From Clostridia bacterium (GTDB taxonomy: Bacteria > Bacillota > Clostridia > Oscillospirales > CAG-272): 40,104 nt of DNA. This document shows positions 14,256 to 21,911 of this stretch, one piece after another. The stretch covers positions 1 through 40,104 of the forward strand of contig JAFQMP010000040.1 of NCBI GenBank assembly GCA_017396225.1, in the 5' to 3' direction. Position 1 is the first letter of the stretch; each line of letters starts with the position of its first letter. Both the position numbers and the translations under genes were made by a program. Under the pieces are notes generated by a model. It was not told the DNA's origin and ran no database searches. It worked only from the letters and a program-made list of their open reading frames with translations.

Positions 14256-14631
14256 TTTGAAGCCCTGTCCGTTTTGCGGCGGTGTGGGTGCGGTGGAGAT
14301 GCATTTTTATGAGGGCTATGACGAGGAGGACAACCTCTGTGAGTTGGTGGATTATTTTGCGTATTGCACGAAATGCGGTGTCAGCACGCCATTTTTGAGC
14401 TGCGAGGAAGCGGCGCAGGATGCTTGGGAGGAGCGGTATGTTACGTTGCCTAAAACCGCTTTGAATTGCGACGGGTGCGAGCATCTGGAGAGGGTGAACG
14501 GGCGGATTGTGGACGCTCGGTGCAAGGTGACGGGCATCGCCTTTCCGAAATATGCGACCGAGAGGGCATTGATTACCCCTGCGACCTTTTCCTGCAGTGA
14601 AGCTAAGCCGAAAGGGGGCTATGGCAAGTGA
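14239..14631 (+). CDS. Lar-like zinc-ribbon protein (restriction alleviation-like) with second cysteine cluster
   Basis: Residues 6-16 read LKPCPFCGGVG, the hallmark of the Lar family of phage zinc ribbons, paired with CTKCG at about 43-47 and the usual EEAAQDAWEERY helix. The C-terminal half (about 72-130) carries four more cysteines (NCDGC, RCKV, SCSE) and appears to be a second zinc ribbon, so the protein is longer than classic Lar (about 60 residues). Rac-prophage Lar eases type I restriction in E. coli; most family members are uncharacterised. GGAGAAGCTG precedes the ATG. Confidence 0.7.
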   Translation: MGIVSDLKPCPFCGGVGAVEMHFYEGYDEEDNLCELVDYFAYCTKCGVSTPFLSCEEAAQDAWEERYVTLPKTALNCDGCEHLERVNGRIVDARCKVTGIAFPKYATERALITPATFSCSEAKPKGGYGK

Positions 14632-14855
14632 GGGACGTAAAGGAAAGCACGAAGAAGCTCGCGAAGCAACTTCTCTCTGATGTGGAAGGCTCCTTGACGA
14701 ACGCCTTTCGTGCTTGTGAAACCTCGTGGGATTTGCACGACCTGTATCAGTATGTGCTTGCAAATTTGTTAAAGACGATGCGAGATTGCAAGAGGACGGT
14801 AAAACAAGAAAAAGAGGAGGAGCAGAGAAATGCCGAAAAAACAGAAGAAGCCTGA
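14628..14855 (+). CDS. Small helical phage protein
   Basis: A 75-residue, charged, all-helical protein with a GTG start coupled to the stop of the preceding gene. The sequence has no cysteine cluster or known motif; the last third is Glu/Lys/Arg-rich (QEKEEEQRN). Its 3' end overlaps the next gene by 26 bp. Function unknown. Confidence 0.6.
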   Translation: MRDVKESTKKLAKQLLSDVEGSLTNAFRACETSWDLHDLYQYVLANLLKTMRDCKRTVKQEKEEEQRNAEKTEEA

Positions 14856-15174
14856 TATCATGGATTTGGTTATCCTGGCGGGGCCCGAGGCGGTGCGCTC
14901 GGTGGACGAGCTGGGGTGGAGCTTTCTTGCCGCACACGGCTACGACGTGGCGGGCTGGAACGACGAGGACGAGAATGTCGCAAAGGCCGCGCAGGAGCGC
15001 GTGGCGGCCGCACTTTCCGAGAGGGGCGAGAGCCTTTGTTATCACGGTGCCGTGGACGACAGCTCACCGCGCTTTATCTTTTGGTACACCTTGCGGCGTG
15101 GCAGGCACGAGGTGGCACGCAGTACGGTGCTGCAGTTCAGGCAAGCACCCGAGGGAGAGGGGGCCACGACGTGA
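14830..15174 (+). CDS. Phage protein of unknown function
   Basis: The 114-residue protein starts with ATG at 14830, preceded by AGGAGGAGCAGAG. It reads MPKKQKKPDIMDLVILAGPEAVRSVDELGW, has a well-formed alpha/beta middle (AAHGYDVAGW) and a late SSPRFIFWYTLRRGRHEVARS segment. It overlaps the late regulator start by four bases. I do not recognise a family. Confidence 0.65.
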   Translation: MPKKQKKPDIMDLVILAGPEAVRSVDELGWSFLAAHGYDVAGWNDEDENVAKAAQERVAAALSERGESLCYHGAVDDSSPRFIFWYTLRRGRHEVARSTVLQFRQAPEGEGATT

Positions 15175-15518
15175 AAAAGGATTTATACAGAGATTATGCG
15201 ACCGAGGCCTTTCGTACATACGCGCGGCTCGGCTGTCCGCTTGGGCGGATTGATACGGGGGATGCGGCGCTGGATGCCGATGTCGCAGCGGTGCAGCGCA
15301 CCCTCAAGCATTTTGAAGCGGACGGGCGTGAGGGCGTGGTGGATGCTGTCAGGGCGGTATATTTTGCCGCCCCCGGTGCCGAGATTGGCAAGGGGGATAT
15401 CAGCACCCGTGTGGAACGGTTTGCGGGGGAGTATTATGCTTCGGTGCGGACGGTGTACCGTTGGTTATACCGAGCGCGACTGCGCTTTGCGAAGGAGAGG
15501 GGATTGAGAATAGCATAA
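15171..15518 (+). CDS. Probable late transcription regulator (ArpU/RinA-like)
   Basis: The 115-residue protein begins with GTG 15171 and ends with a helix-turn-helix of sigma-factor region 4 type (about 78-110: STRVERFAGEYYASVRTVYRWLYRARLRFAKERG). It is the last gene of the early operon, followed directly by a strong terminator and then, after one moron gene, by a late promoter that has repeated elements but no consensus -35. Phage proteins of this size and place (ArpU, RinA, LtrA-like) activate late genes. That it acts at 16220-16278 is inferred. An upstream extension of the frame to 14916 overlaps the previous gene and is not used. Confidence 0.75.
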   Translation: MKKDLYRDYATEAFRTYARLGCPLGRIDTGDAALDADVAAVQRTLKHFEADGREGVVDAVRAVYFAAPGAEIGKGDISTRVERFAGEYYASVRTVYRWLYRARLRFAKERGLRIA

Positions 15519-15522
15519 AGAC

Positions 15523-15549
15523 AAAGGCGTGCCGCGGCACGCCTTTTTT
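15523..15549 (+). terminator. Early-operon terminator
   Basis: A perfect 24-base palindrome built on AAAGGCGTGCCG / CGGCACGCCTTT ends in TTTTTT just after the late-regulator stop codon. Confidence 0.9.
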
Positions 15550-15604
15550 GCTTTTTGTGATGGTGGGGGATAATAACGATGTGAAATTTTTGTTGACTTT
15601 TTTG

Positions 15605-15633
15605 TTGATTTTTGGCGAAAACTGTGTTAAGAT
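15605..15633 (+). promoter_or_regulatory. Independent promoter of the moron gene
   Basis: TTGATT at 15605-15610 and TAAGAT at 15628-15633 are 17 bp apart, with TG at 15625-15626 making an extended -10. A better -35 (TTGACT, 15593) does not have a -10 at usual spacing. Confidence 0.65.
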
Positions 15634-15679
15634 AAATGCACAAGGTGTTACCGCGCTAACAAGCGAGGAGGATTTTTAT

Positions 15680-16165
15680 ATGGCGAAAACACTAAATTCA
15701 GCTGTGATAGAAAGACCTGAAGATGCGGAAAATTCTGTCACCACAGAAGCCCAACGTATAATTGAAAAGAGCGAAGACGATAATGTGCAAAGAAAAATGG
15801 TAGACATGATGGCCGATGCTGAACTGCAATACAGAGAAATTGCAGTTAAAGTTGTTAATACATCATTTGACCAACTGAAAGAGCAAAATAAATCTAAAAC
15901 CGAATTGAAGAAAAAGTTTTCGCGTTTTTTTAGGGTTTTCATTTCTTTACAATTTGCTGTTTTGATTGCAATGTTAGTTCTTAAAATATTCTTTGCAAAA
16001 GAAGCAATAACCGAAACAATCATTGTTACGTATATAACAGCAGTGTTTGTAGAAACTCTTGGTGTTGTCGCTATCATGATTAAATATGCCTTTAACTCTG
16101 ACCAAGAGGTTAATATTCTTAGTATTCTCAATGGTGTAATTAAAAACTATCAAAAGTTCAATTGA
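15680..16165 (+). CDS. Lysogenic conversion (moron) candidate: two-helix membrane protein
   Basis: The 161-residue protein has a soluble helical N-terminus (about 1-80, Glu/Lys-rich with coiled-coil character) and two membrane helices at about 84-105 and 112-136, followed by a short cytoplasmic-type tail. It stands alone between the early terminator and its own terminator, has its own promoter and a GAGGAGG ribosome site, and its base composition is visibly more A/T-rich than its neighbours. These are classic marks of a moron expressed in the lysogen. Architecture recalls small membrane effector/exclusion proteins with cytoplasmic sensor domains, but no family is recognised. Confidence 0.8.
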   Translation: MAKTLNSAVIERPEDAENSVTTEAQRIIEKSEDDNVQRKMVDMMADAELQYREIAVKVVNTSFDQLKEQNKSKTELKKKFSRFFRVFISLQFAVLIAMLVLKIFFAKEAITETIIVTYITAVFVETLGVVAIMIKYAFNSDQEVNILSILNGVIKNYQKFN

Positions 16166-16177
16166 TATTTTTTCAAG

Positions 16178-16207
16178 AAAGCTCCCCGAATTTCGGGGGG
16201 CTTTTTT
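16178..16207 (+). terminator. Terminator of the moron gene
   Basis: The stem AAAGCTCCCCGAA / TTTCGGGGGGCTTT is followed by a T-run, directly after the membrane-protein stop and before the late-promoter repeats. Confidence 0.88.
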
Positions 16208-16219
16208 GTTTTGCCCCGA

Positions 16220-16278
16220 AAAGTTGTCAGTAGTGAGCCCAAAGTTGTCAGTAGTAGCACCAAGGGTTGCGGTACAAT
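16220..16278 (+). promoter_or_regulatory. Putative activator-dependent late promoter
   Basis: AAAGTTGTCAGTAGT occurs at 16220-16234 and 16241-16255, exactly 21 bp apart (two helical turns). TACAAT at 16273-16278 is a good -10, but the -35 position (16250-16255) is AGTAGT, part of the second repeat, not a consensus. This matches a promoter that needs an activator bound in place of sigma -35 contact. It lies before the terminase genes; the late regulator at 15171 is the candidate activator. Confidence 0.7.
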
Positions 16279-16338
16279 GGAATTAGAGGAGGGCGCGAGG
16301 TCGCCCTCGCGGATTTCCCAAAAGAGAGGAGTGGTCGC

Positions 16339-16908
16339 GTGGCGAAGGGTAAAAAGGCAGATGAGCAGACGCTTGAGGTTGCGCGAGCGTTCCTTGCGGC
16401 CGGGGAATCGGTTGCGGAGGTGTCGCGCAAGCTGAAGGTGCCCGAGAGCACGGTGCGCGGCTGGAAGAAAAAGTTTGAGCGCGAGGACGAGGGGGCGACA
16501 GAGGCCGCAAAAACGCCCGCAGAGGGCGGCGGGGGCAGAGAACTGCTTCAGCACTATGCCTCGGATAACTTCGCGGAACTTCGCGCCTTAAAAAAGCGCG
16601 AGATGATAGAACGCGCTTGGCGGATTATCGAAAAATCGCAGCTGCTCACCGAAAAGGGACTTGACCGCGCCATCGAGGACGCAGACAAGATTGACAATGT
16701 GCTTTTACTGCTTTCCTCAATGGGGAGTCAGATGTCGGCGGGCGAATTTAAGGCGGCGTTAAAGGTCCTGACCGAATTGAAGGTGATGGACGTCGGCAAG
16801 CTCTCGTCCGTGATGGGTACGATGTATGACAAGCAGGCGCTTGCCTTTGGAGAGGAAACCGCCATCCTTGGCGGTAGCGTGGATGTGCGCCGTTTTGAGG
16901 ATTTATGA
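16339..16908 (+). CDS. Terminase small subunit
   Basis: The 189-residue protein has an N-terminal helix-turn-helix of the terminase small-subunit type (about residues 8-45: a long LEVARAFLAAGESVAEVSRKL region then VPESTVRGWKKKFE). The middle is a Gly/Ala-rich linker and the C-terminal half is helical and would form the oligomerising part. GTG 16339 with AGAGAGGAG upstream is chosen. It directly precedes the large subunit with a four-base overlap, which supports the assignment. It binds the pac or cos site and starts packaging. Confidence 0.8.
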   Translation: MAKGKKADEQTLEVARAFLAAGESVAEVSRKLKVPESTVRGWKKKFEREDEGATEAAKTPAEGGGGRELLQHYASDNFAELRALKKREMIERAWRIIEKSQLLTEKGLDRAIEDADKIDNVLLLLSSMGSQMSAGEFKAALKVLTELKVMDVGKLSSVMGTMYDKQALAFGEETAILGGSVDVRRFEDL

Positions 16909-18743
16909 GTACCATCACCATAGCCGATATTATCGCGAAGCGAAAGGCGCGGTGGGCGGAACGGCACGACCTTGCCTTTGACACAGAACTGGTGCGTGCG
17001 GCAGCCAGGCTGATTCTCTCATCTGATAGTTTGGTTGCCGAGGTGAGGGCGCGGCCGTATCTCCTGATTGAGGCGTGCTTCCACATTGTGGACAAGAAAA
17101 GGGACACGGTGCCCTTCTTTTTCAACGACGTGCAGCGTGACTTTATCGCACAATATGAGAGGTACGGTACGGACAAGCCCTATTTTATCTTAAAGGGCCG
17201 TCAGCAGGGCTTTACCTCGCTGATTACGGCGATGCAGTTAGCGGCCGCGATTACCACGCCGAACTTTGCGGGCATGACGCTTGCCGACAAGGCGGACAAC
17301 ACACGCGCCATCTTCAACGACAAGGCGCGCATGGTGTATGAGCGATTGCCTGACCTGCTGAAGCCAACCGAGCGCTTTAACTCTAAAAACGAGCTGTTTT
17401 TTGATAAGCTCAATGCCTCGTGGCGTGTATCGACTGCCACGGAGCAGGTGGGACGCTCCCGCACGCTGAATTTTGTGCATTTCTCCGAGGTGGCATTTTA
17501 CGCGTGTCCGTTATCCTCGCTGCAAAAGGGTATTGGCGAGGCGATTACCGCCGACGCCTTTCGCATTTATGAAACCACGGCAAACGGCTTTAATGAAGCA
17601 AAGGATTTATGGGACAGCGGCGCTTGTCACAACATCTTTTACGAATGGTGGCGCACGGCGGAATACCGATGCACCGACTATTCTTACCTCGAAAACGCCG
17701 CAGACCCGTGGCTGCTTGCACGTCTTGCGCTCCTCACGGAAAAGGGGCTTGACCGTGAGCAGCTGGCGTGGTATGCCCGCAAGTATGCGGGATATCTTGA
17801 CAAGAGCACCATCAAGCAGGAATATCCCTGCTCACCCGACGAAGCGTTTATTTCATCGGGCGCATCTGTGTTTGATGGGGAATTGGTGAGCAACCGTTTG
17901 GTGGAGCTGTCGGGCGTGCCTGCGGGGCGTCGTGGGTATTTTACATACAAGAAAATCGAGGTGCCGATAAAAGCACCCGACGGCAGCATTGCCGACCACG
18001 AGCTTGTTATTTCCGATATTGCATGGGTGGACAGCCCCGAGGGGTACATCACCCTGCACGAGGAGCCGCGTGTGAAGCGTAATGCACGCGGTGACGTGAC
18101 GCATCAGTGCCCGTATGCCATTGGCGGCGATACCGCAGGCTCGGGCATTGACGCCTATACAGCCAAGGTGGTGGACGGTATGACGGGCTACACCGTGGCA
18201 ACGCTCCGTCAGCAGCGTATTGACGAGGACCTGTATGCCGAGCAGTTATATTGTCTTGGCAAGCACTATCACGAGGCTATCATTGCGGTGGAAACCAACT
18301 ACTCCCGTGTACCTGTGCTGCATTTAGAGCGCCTTGGGTACCCGAACCTCTATATGCGCGAGCGATACGACCGCGCCACCAAGGAGCTGACGCGAGTGCC
18401 GGGCTTTGAAACCACGAGGCAGAGCAAGCACGTGATTGTGTGGGAGTTAGTCAGGCTTTTCCGCGAGAACCCCGAGATTGAGTGTGACGTGCCAACCTTA
18501 AAGGAGATGCAGTCCTTTGTGAAGCGCGATAACGGCGAGCCTGCCGCCTCGGCCGGGGCGCACGACGACCTTGTTATGGCGCTGGCGATTGCGCACGCGG
18601 CAAGAGAGCAGGGCGCGCGGGATTGGCAGCCCTATGAGGGCGAGGAGGACCATTTCCTTGAGGAGAATTTCGGGGACAGTGGGTCTGTTTCCTTTGGGGC
18701 GAGCACCGGGAACGATGCGTATTTTGGTTGGGATGAGATGTAA
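16905..18743 (+). CDS. Terminase large subunit
   Basis: The 612-residue DNA-packaging motor. The ATPase domain includes an adapted Walker A at about 97-105 (KGRQQGFTS) preceded by ILKG, and a Walker B/C region around 185-195 (NFVHFSEVAFY). The nuclease domain follows, with the first catalytic acid in GGDTAGSGID (about 406-415), a second in AVETNYSR (about 463-470), and a late HDDLVMALAIA motif near residue 550. Length and motif order fit terminases of P22-like and related Gram-positive phages. The ATG overlaps the small-subunit stop. Confidence 0.93.
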   Translation: MSTITIADIIAKRKARWAERHDLAFDTELVRAAARLILSSDSLVAEVRARPYLLIEACFHIVDKKRDTVPFFFNDVQRDFIAQYERYGTDKPYFILKGRQQGFTSLITAMQLAAAITTPNFAGMTLADKADNTRAIFNDKARMVYERLPDLLKPTERFNSKNELFFDKLNASWRVSTATEQVGRSRTLNFVHFSEVAFYACPLSSLQKGIGEAITADAFRIYETTANGFNEAKDLWDSGACHNIFYEWWRTAEYRCTDYSYLENAADPWLLARLALLTEKGLDREQLAWYARKYAGYLDKSTIKQEYPCSPDEAFISSGASVFDGELVSNRLVELSGVPAGRRGYFTYKKIEVPIKAPDGSIADHELVISDIAWVDSPEGYITLHEEPRVKRNARGDVTHQCPYAIGGDTAGSGIDAYTAKVVDGMTGYTVATLRQQRIDEDLYAEQLYCLGKHYHEAIIAVETNYSRVPVLHLERLGYPNLYMRERYDRATKELTRVPGFETTRQSKHVIVWELVRLFRENPEIECDVPTLKEMQSFVKRDNGEPAASAGAHDDLVMALAIAHAAREQGARDWQPYEGEEDHFLEENFGDSGSVSFGASTGNDAYFGWDEM

Positions 18744-18749
18744 AAAAAC

Positions 18750-18771
18750 GGGACGTCGAGGGCGCCGTCCC
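18750..18771. repeat. Short hairpin repeat between terL and the next gene
   Basis: GGGACG (18750-18755) pairs with CGTCCC (18766-18771) around a GC-rich loop, followed by CTACA. I recall near-identical short palindromes scattered between genes in clostridial genomes; here it is inside a virion operon with only 44 bp between genes. Confidence 0.5.
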
Positions 18772-18787
18772 CTACAAGGAGGATTTG

Positions 18788-18991
18788 ATGATTTTTGGTA
18801 AAATTCGCAGTCGATTGAGAAAACGGAAGGAAGAGCGGCAGGAAATGCGGTCGCTGGTGGCGGATTTGCGCGGAATGGTTGCCGCACTGGGTGCTCTGCT
18901 GGAGCAGCAGCGCGCGGCGTCTGTGACGACCGATGAGGCGCCTGTCAGTGAGGCGCAGCAGAAGCGTGAATGGTTTGGGGAGGACGTCTGA
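18788..18991 (+). CDS. Small protein between terminase and portal
   Basis: A 67-residue, mostly helical, charged protein (MIFGKIRSRLRKRKEERQEMRS start). ATG 18788 follows AAGGAGG at 18777-18783. Its stop overlaps the portal ATG by one base. No family is recognised. Small coiled-coil proteins in this position occur in several podoviruses. Confidence 0.6.
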   Translation: MIFGKIRSRLRKRKEERQEMRSLVADLRGMVAALGALLEQQRAASVTTDEAPVSEAQQKREWFGEDV

Positions 18992-20907
18992 TGGAGCATT
19001 ATGACCGTGCGGCGGCGCACAAGAAAATCATAGAGGATTTTGACAAGGTGCAGCGCTATCAGGCCACGATGGGCTTTACGAAGAAATTTCCGCTTTACGT
19101 GGATTTTTACGAGGGCAGGCAGTGGCCTGCGCCCACCAGGAACACGCAGGGTCTGCCGCGCCCTGTGCTGAACATCACCAAGATGATTTGCCGCAACAAG
19201 CGCTCGGCTCTGCTGTCTGTCCCGACGCGCATCGTGTATCACGCGGAGAGCTATGATGAGGGCGGTGCCTCGGCGCTTGCCTTTAATCGCTTTGCCGCGT
19301 ACATACAAAAGGAGATGCACCTTGACGCTGCCAACAAGCGTGCGGTGCACGATGCAGTGATTAAGGGCTCGTATTTTTATCATTTCTATTGGGACGGCGA
19401 CGCTGAGGGGCTTGATGCAAGCACCACAGGTGCTCTGCGCGTAGAGGTGATTGAGCCCCTGTCAATCGGCTTTGCAAACCCTGCCGAGCGTGACGAGCAG
19501 AAGCAGGAGTGGATTTTGCTTATATCCCGTGAGCGCGTGTCCCGTGTAAAAGAGCTTTGCGACGACAAGAGCGAGCTTGACCGCATCACGGCCGACGACC
19601 GCCCTGCGGACGGCTACACCGTGGTGGAGCAGGACAAGGATGCGCTTTGCACTGTTCTCACGCGTTATTTTAAGACCCACGGCGAGGTGTGGTACGAGCG
19701 TGCCACCAAGTCCGTGATGCTGCATAAGCCGCGCCCCTTGAAGCCTGACGTATCGCGTGTGTCGCAGGAGATGATGGAGGTGCAGGGTGAGGGTGCCAAG
19801 GTCGTCACGTCGGGCAAGCGCGCGCGCCTTTACCCCATTGTCGCCGGTGCGTATGAGGAGCGCGAGGGCTCTATCTTCGGTATCGGTGAGGTGGAGGGCA
19901 TTATCAACAATCAGCGCGCCATCAATCAGCACGTGGCGATGTCCCTGAAAGATGCTGAGCAATCGGCGTGGAGTAAGTGGATGGTTCTGCCAAACGCCTT
20001 GAACGGACAGCGCATCACCAATGAACCGGGACAAGTGCTGGTGGATTATTCCAAGACCGGCAACGGCATCAGGCGTATCACACCGCAGGCTCTGCTCTCC
20101 AAGCCAATGGATTTGGTGGAGGCGTTGGTTGCGTTGACGCGTGCCGCCACGGGTGCCACCGAGGTGATGACGGGTGAGGCGATTGGTGCCAATATGTCGG
20201 GTGCCGCGATTGCACAGCTGCAAAGCCAGGCAGGACAGCCTGTCGAGGAGTTAAGAGAGCGCTTTTGGGACGTGCAGAGAAAGCAGGGCGAGGTTTTGGC
20301 ACAGTTCTTCCGCCTTTACTACTACGAGGAGCCCTATATTTACGAGGACACCGAGGTGCAGGCAGAGGGTGGCGACGTACAGATGGCCGAGGGGTTCTTT
20401 ACGGGTGCCGAGTTTGATGCGATGCGCTTTGACGTGGTCGTGGAAACGGTGCGCGGCTCCAAGTCTTCTAATGCGGGCGATATTAACCTGCTTGACACCC
20501 TGCTTGCGCGCGGTGCCATTGATGTGGACACCTATCTTGAGTCGTATCCCGATGATGCCATTTCCGACAAGAGCGCACTCCGTGAGGCGCTGATGCGCGG
20601 CAAGGACGGTCAGCTCGGACAGGCCTTGGCGCAGATTGAGCAGCTGCAGGCGCAGCTTGCCGTAATGGGACAGGAGCGGGCGGCGACAGAAAAGGCGCTT
20701 GGCGGTGTGCGTACACTTGCCGAGCAGTATAAGCGCTTGCAAAAGTCGTATGCCGAGCTGGTAGCCGAGGCGACTGCCAAAATTATGCAGGCAAACGGTG
20801 CGATTGAGGCAGGGAACGCGCAGATTGCCGAAACTACGGCGGATGCGACGGAGTTTGCAGCCACGCTTGCCGCAAACGGTATGGTACCGGGAGAGGTGCG
20901 CGGCTAA
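18991..20907 (+). CDS. Portal protein (P22 gp1-like)
   Basis: The 638-residue protein forms the dodecameric DNA entry channel. N-terminal markers are VDFYEGRQWP (about 39-48) and LPRPVLNITKMIC (about 58-70), typical of P22-type portals; the middle includes a stem/wing region with GIGEVEGIINNQRAINQHV (about 298-316) and a conserved ATGATEVMTGEA (about 385-396). The C-terminal 100 residues are coiled coil (the P22 barrel region). ATG 18991 is chosen over upstream starts because GGGGAGG lies eight bases before it. The coupling to terL and scaffold supports the role. Confidence 0.9.
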   Translation: MEHYDRAAAHKKIIEDFDKVQRYQATMGFTKKFPLYVDFYEGRQWPAPTRNTQGLPRPVLNITKMICRNKRSALLSVPTRIVYHAESYDEGGASALAFNRFAAYIQKEMHLDAANKRAVHDAVIKGSYFYHFYWDGDAEGLDASTTGALRVEVIEPLSIGFANPAERDEQKQEWILLISRERVSRVKELCDDKSELDRITADDRPADGYTVVEQDKDALCTVLTRYFKTHGEVWYERATKSVMLHKPRPLKPDVSRVSQEMMEVQGEGAKVVTSGKRARLYPIVAGAYEEREGSIFGIGEVEGIINNQRAINQHVAMSLKDAEQSAWSKWMVLPNALNGQRITNEPGQVLVDYSKTGNGIRRITPQALLSKPMDLVEALVALTRAATGATEVMTGEAIGANMSGAAIAQLQSQAGQPVEELRERFWDVQRKQGEVLAQFFRLYYYEEPYIYEDTEVQAEGGDVQMAEGFFTGAEFDAMRFDVVVETVRGSKSSNAGDINLLDTLLARGAIDVDTYLESYPDDAISDKSALREALMRGKDGQLGQALAQIEQLQAQLAVMGQERAATEKALGGVRTLAEQYKRLQKSYAELVAEATAKIMQANGAIEAGNAQIAETTADATEFAATLAANGMVPGEVRG

Positions 20908-20944
20908 TCGTGATAAAACGCGGCTTGTCCGCTTTTTATACCTC

Positions 20945-20996
20945 GTAAGAATTGTTTTGCAATTCTTACAGGAAGAAATTGCAGAGCAATTCTTCC
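20945..20996. repeat. Two host-like hairpins between portal and scaffold
   Basis: GTAAGAATTG/CAATTCTTAC at 20945-20969 and GGAAGAAATTGC/GCAATTCTTCC at 20971-20996 (one-base bulge) lie in the 155 bp between portal and scaffold. The second resembles the host palindrome at 39929-39950. No T-run follows. Confidence 0.7.
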
Positions 20997-21062
20997 AAAT
21001 TCGCAATGGAATAGCGCAAAAATCCAAAAGCCGTCTTTGGGCGGTGATGAAAGGAGCCAATT

Positions 21063-21884
21063 ATGGCTGACGAAATCAAGGTAGGCACCGAGGGTGCCGC
21101 CAGCGCTGCGGAAACAAGCGGACAGGAGTCCGCGCCCCACGGTGTCGCAGCGGCCGAGGGAACGACAGGCGAGGAAAGCTTTGCAACCTTTACTGATACC
21201 GCGGATACGAGCGCGACGGGTGGCCAACCGCGTGCAGCCGATGGCGGTGATGATGGGGCAAAGAGAAGAAACGCCGAGCAGGCGCGCCGCCGCCGTGAAG
21301 CGGAGCGTGCGCGTGCCATTGAGGATGCAAGACGTGAGGCAATCATTGATGCGCTTGACGGGAAGAACCCCTACACGGGCCGCCCGATGAAGGACGCGGA
21401 CGACGTGGCGGAGTTTCTTGCCATGCGCGAGATTGAGAAAAAGGGCGGTGACCCCGTCACGGACTACTCGGAGCATCTGACCGCAAGGGCAAGAGAGGAA
21501 CGGCTGCAGCGCGAGGAAAGGGAACGCGAGGAGGCGTGGTTTGTAAGTGACCGCGAGGCCTTTGCGGAGAAATACCCTGACGTGAAGCTTGACGAGCTGA
21601 TTTCCGACGAGGCCTTTGCTGATTACGCCGACGGAAAGGTTGGCAAAAAACCGCTTGCCGAAATCTACGAGGGCTACCTGCGCCAGTCTGCACGCTTTGA
21701 GGAAAGGGCGCGCACACGTGCGGCACAGGCGGCGGCAAACCGTGAGGCTTCCCCCGGTGCCCTTGGTACGGCAGGCACGAGCGACACGGGCTTTTACACG
21801 CGTGAGCAGGTACAGGCTATGTCGCTTGCGGAGGTTCAGCGGAACCTCACAAAAATTAACGAAAGTATGAAGCACTGGAAATAG
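21063..21884 (+). CDS. Scaffolding protein
   Basis: The 273-residue protein has an acidic Ala/Thr/Gly/Glu-rich disordered N-terminus (1-65), a long charged coiled coil (about 66-180: RRRREAERARAIEDARREA), and a C-terminal helix-rich part ending NESMKHWK, the basic helix expected to bind coat protein. Position between portal and coat, composition and size all fit internal scaffold proteins of P22-like phages. AAAGGAG is present before the ATG. It is expected to leave or be removed from the mature capsid. Confidence 0.8.
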   Translation: MADEIKVGTEGAASAAETSGQESAPHGVAAAEGTTGEESFATFTDTADTSATGGQPRAADGGDDGAKRRNAEQARRRREAERARAIEDARREAIIDALDGKNPYTGRPMKDADDVAEFLAMREIEKKGGDPVTDYSEHLTARAREERLQREEREREEAWFVSDREAFAEKYPDVKLDELISDEAFADYADGKVGKKPLAEIYEGYLRQSARFEERARTRAAQAAANREASPGALGTAGTSDTGFYTREQVQAMSLAEVQRNLTKINESMKHWK

Positions 21885-21911
21885 AGATAGTTCCGTGCGA
21901 AAGGAGTAAAA

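Noticed and set aside
16267-16338. Longer terminase small-subunit start at TTG 16267
   Set aside because: It overlaps the proposed late promoter -10; the GTG at 16339 has a better ribosome site.
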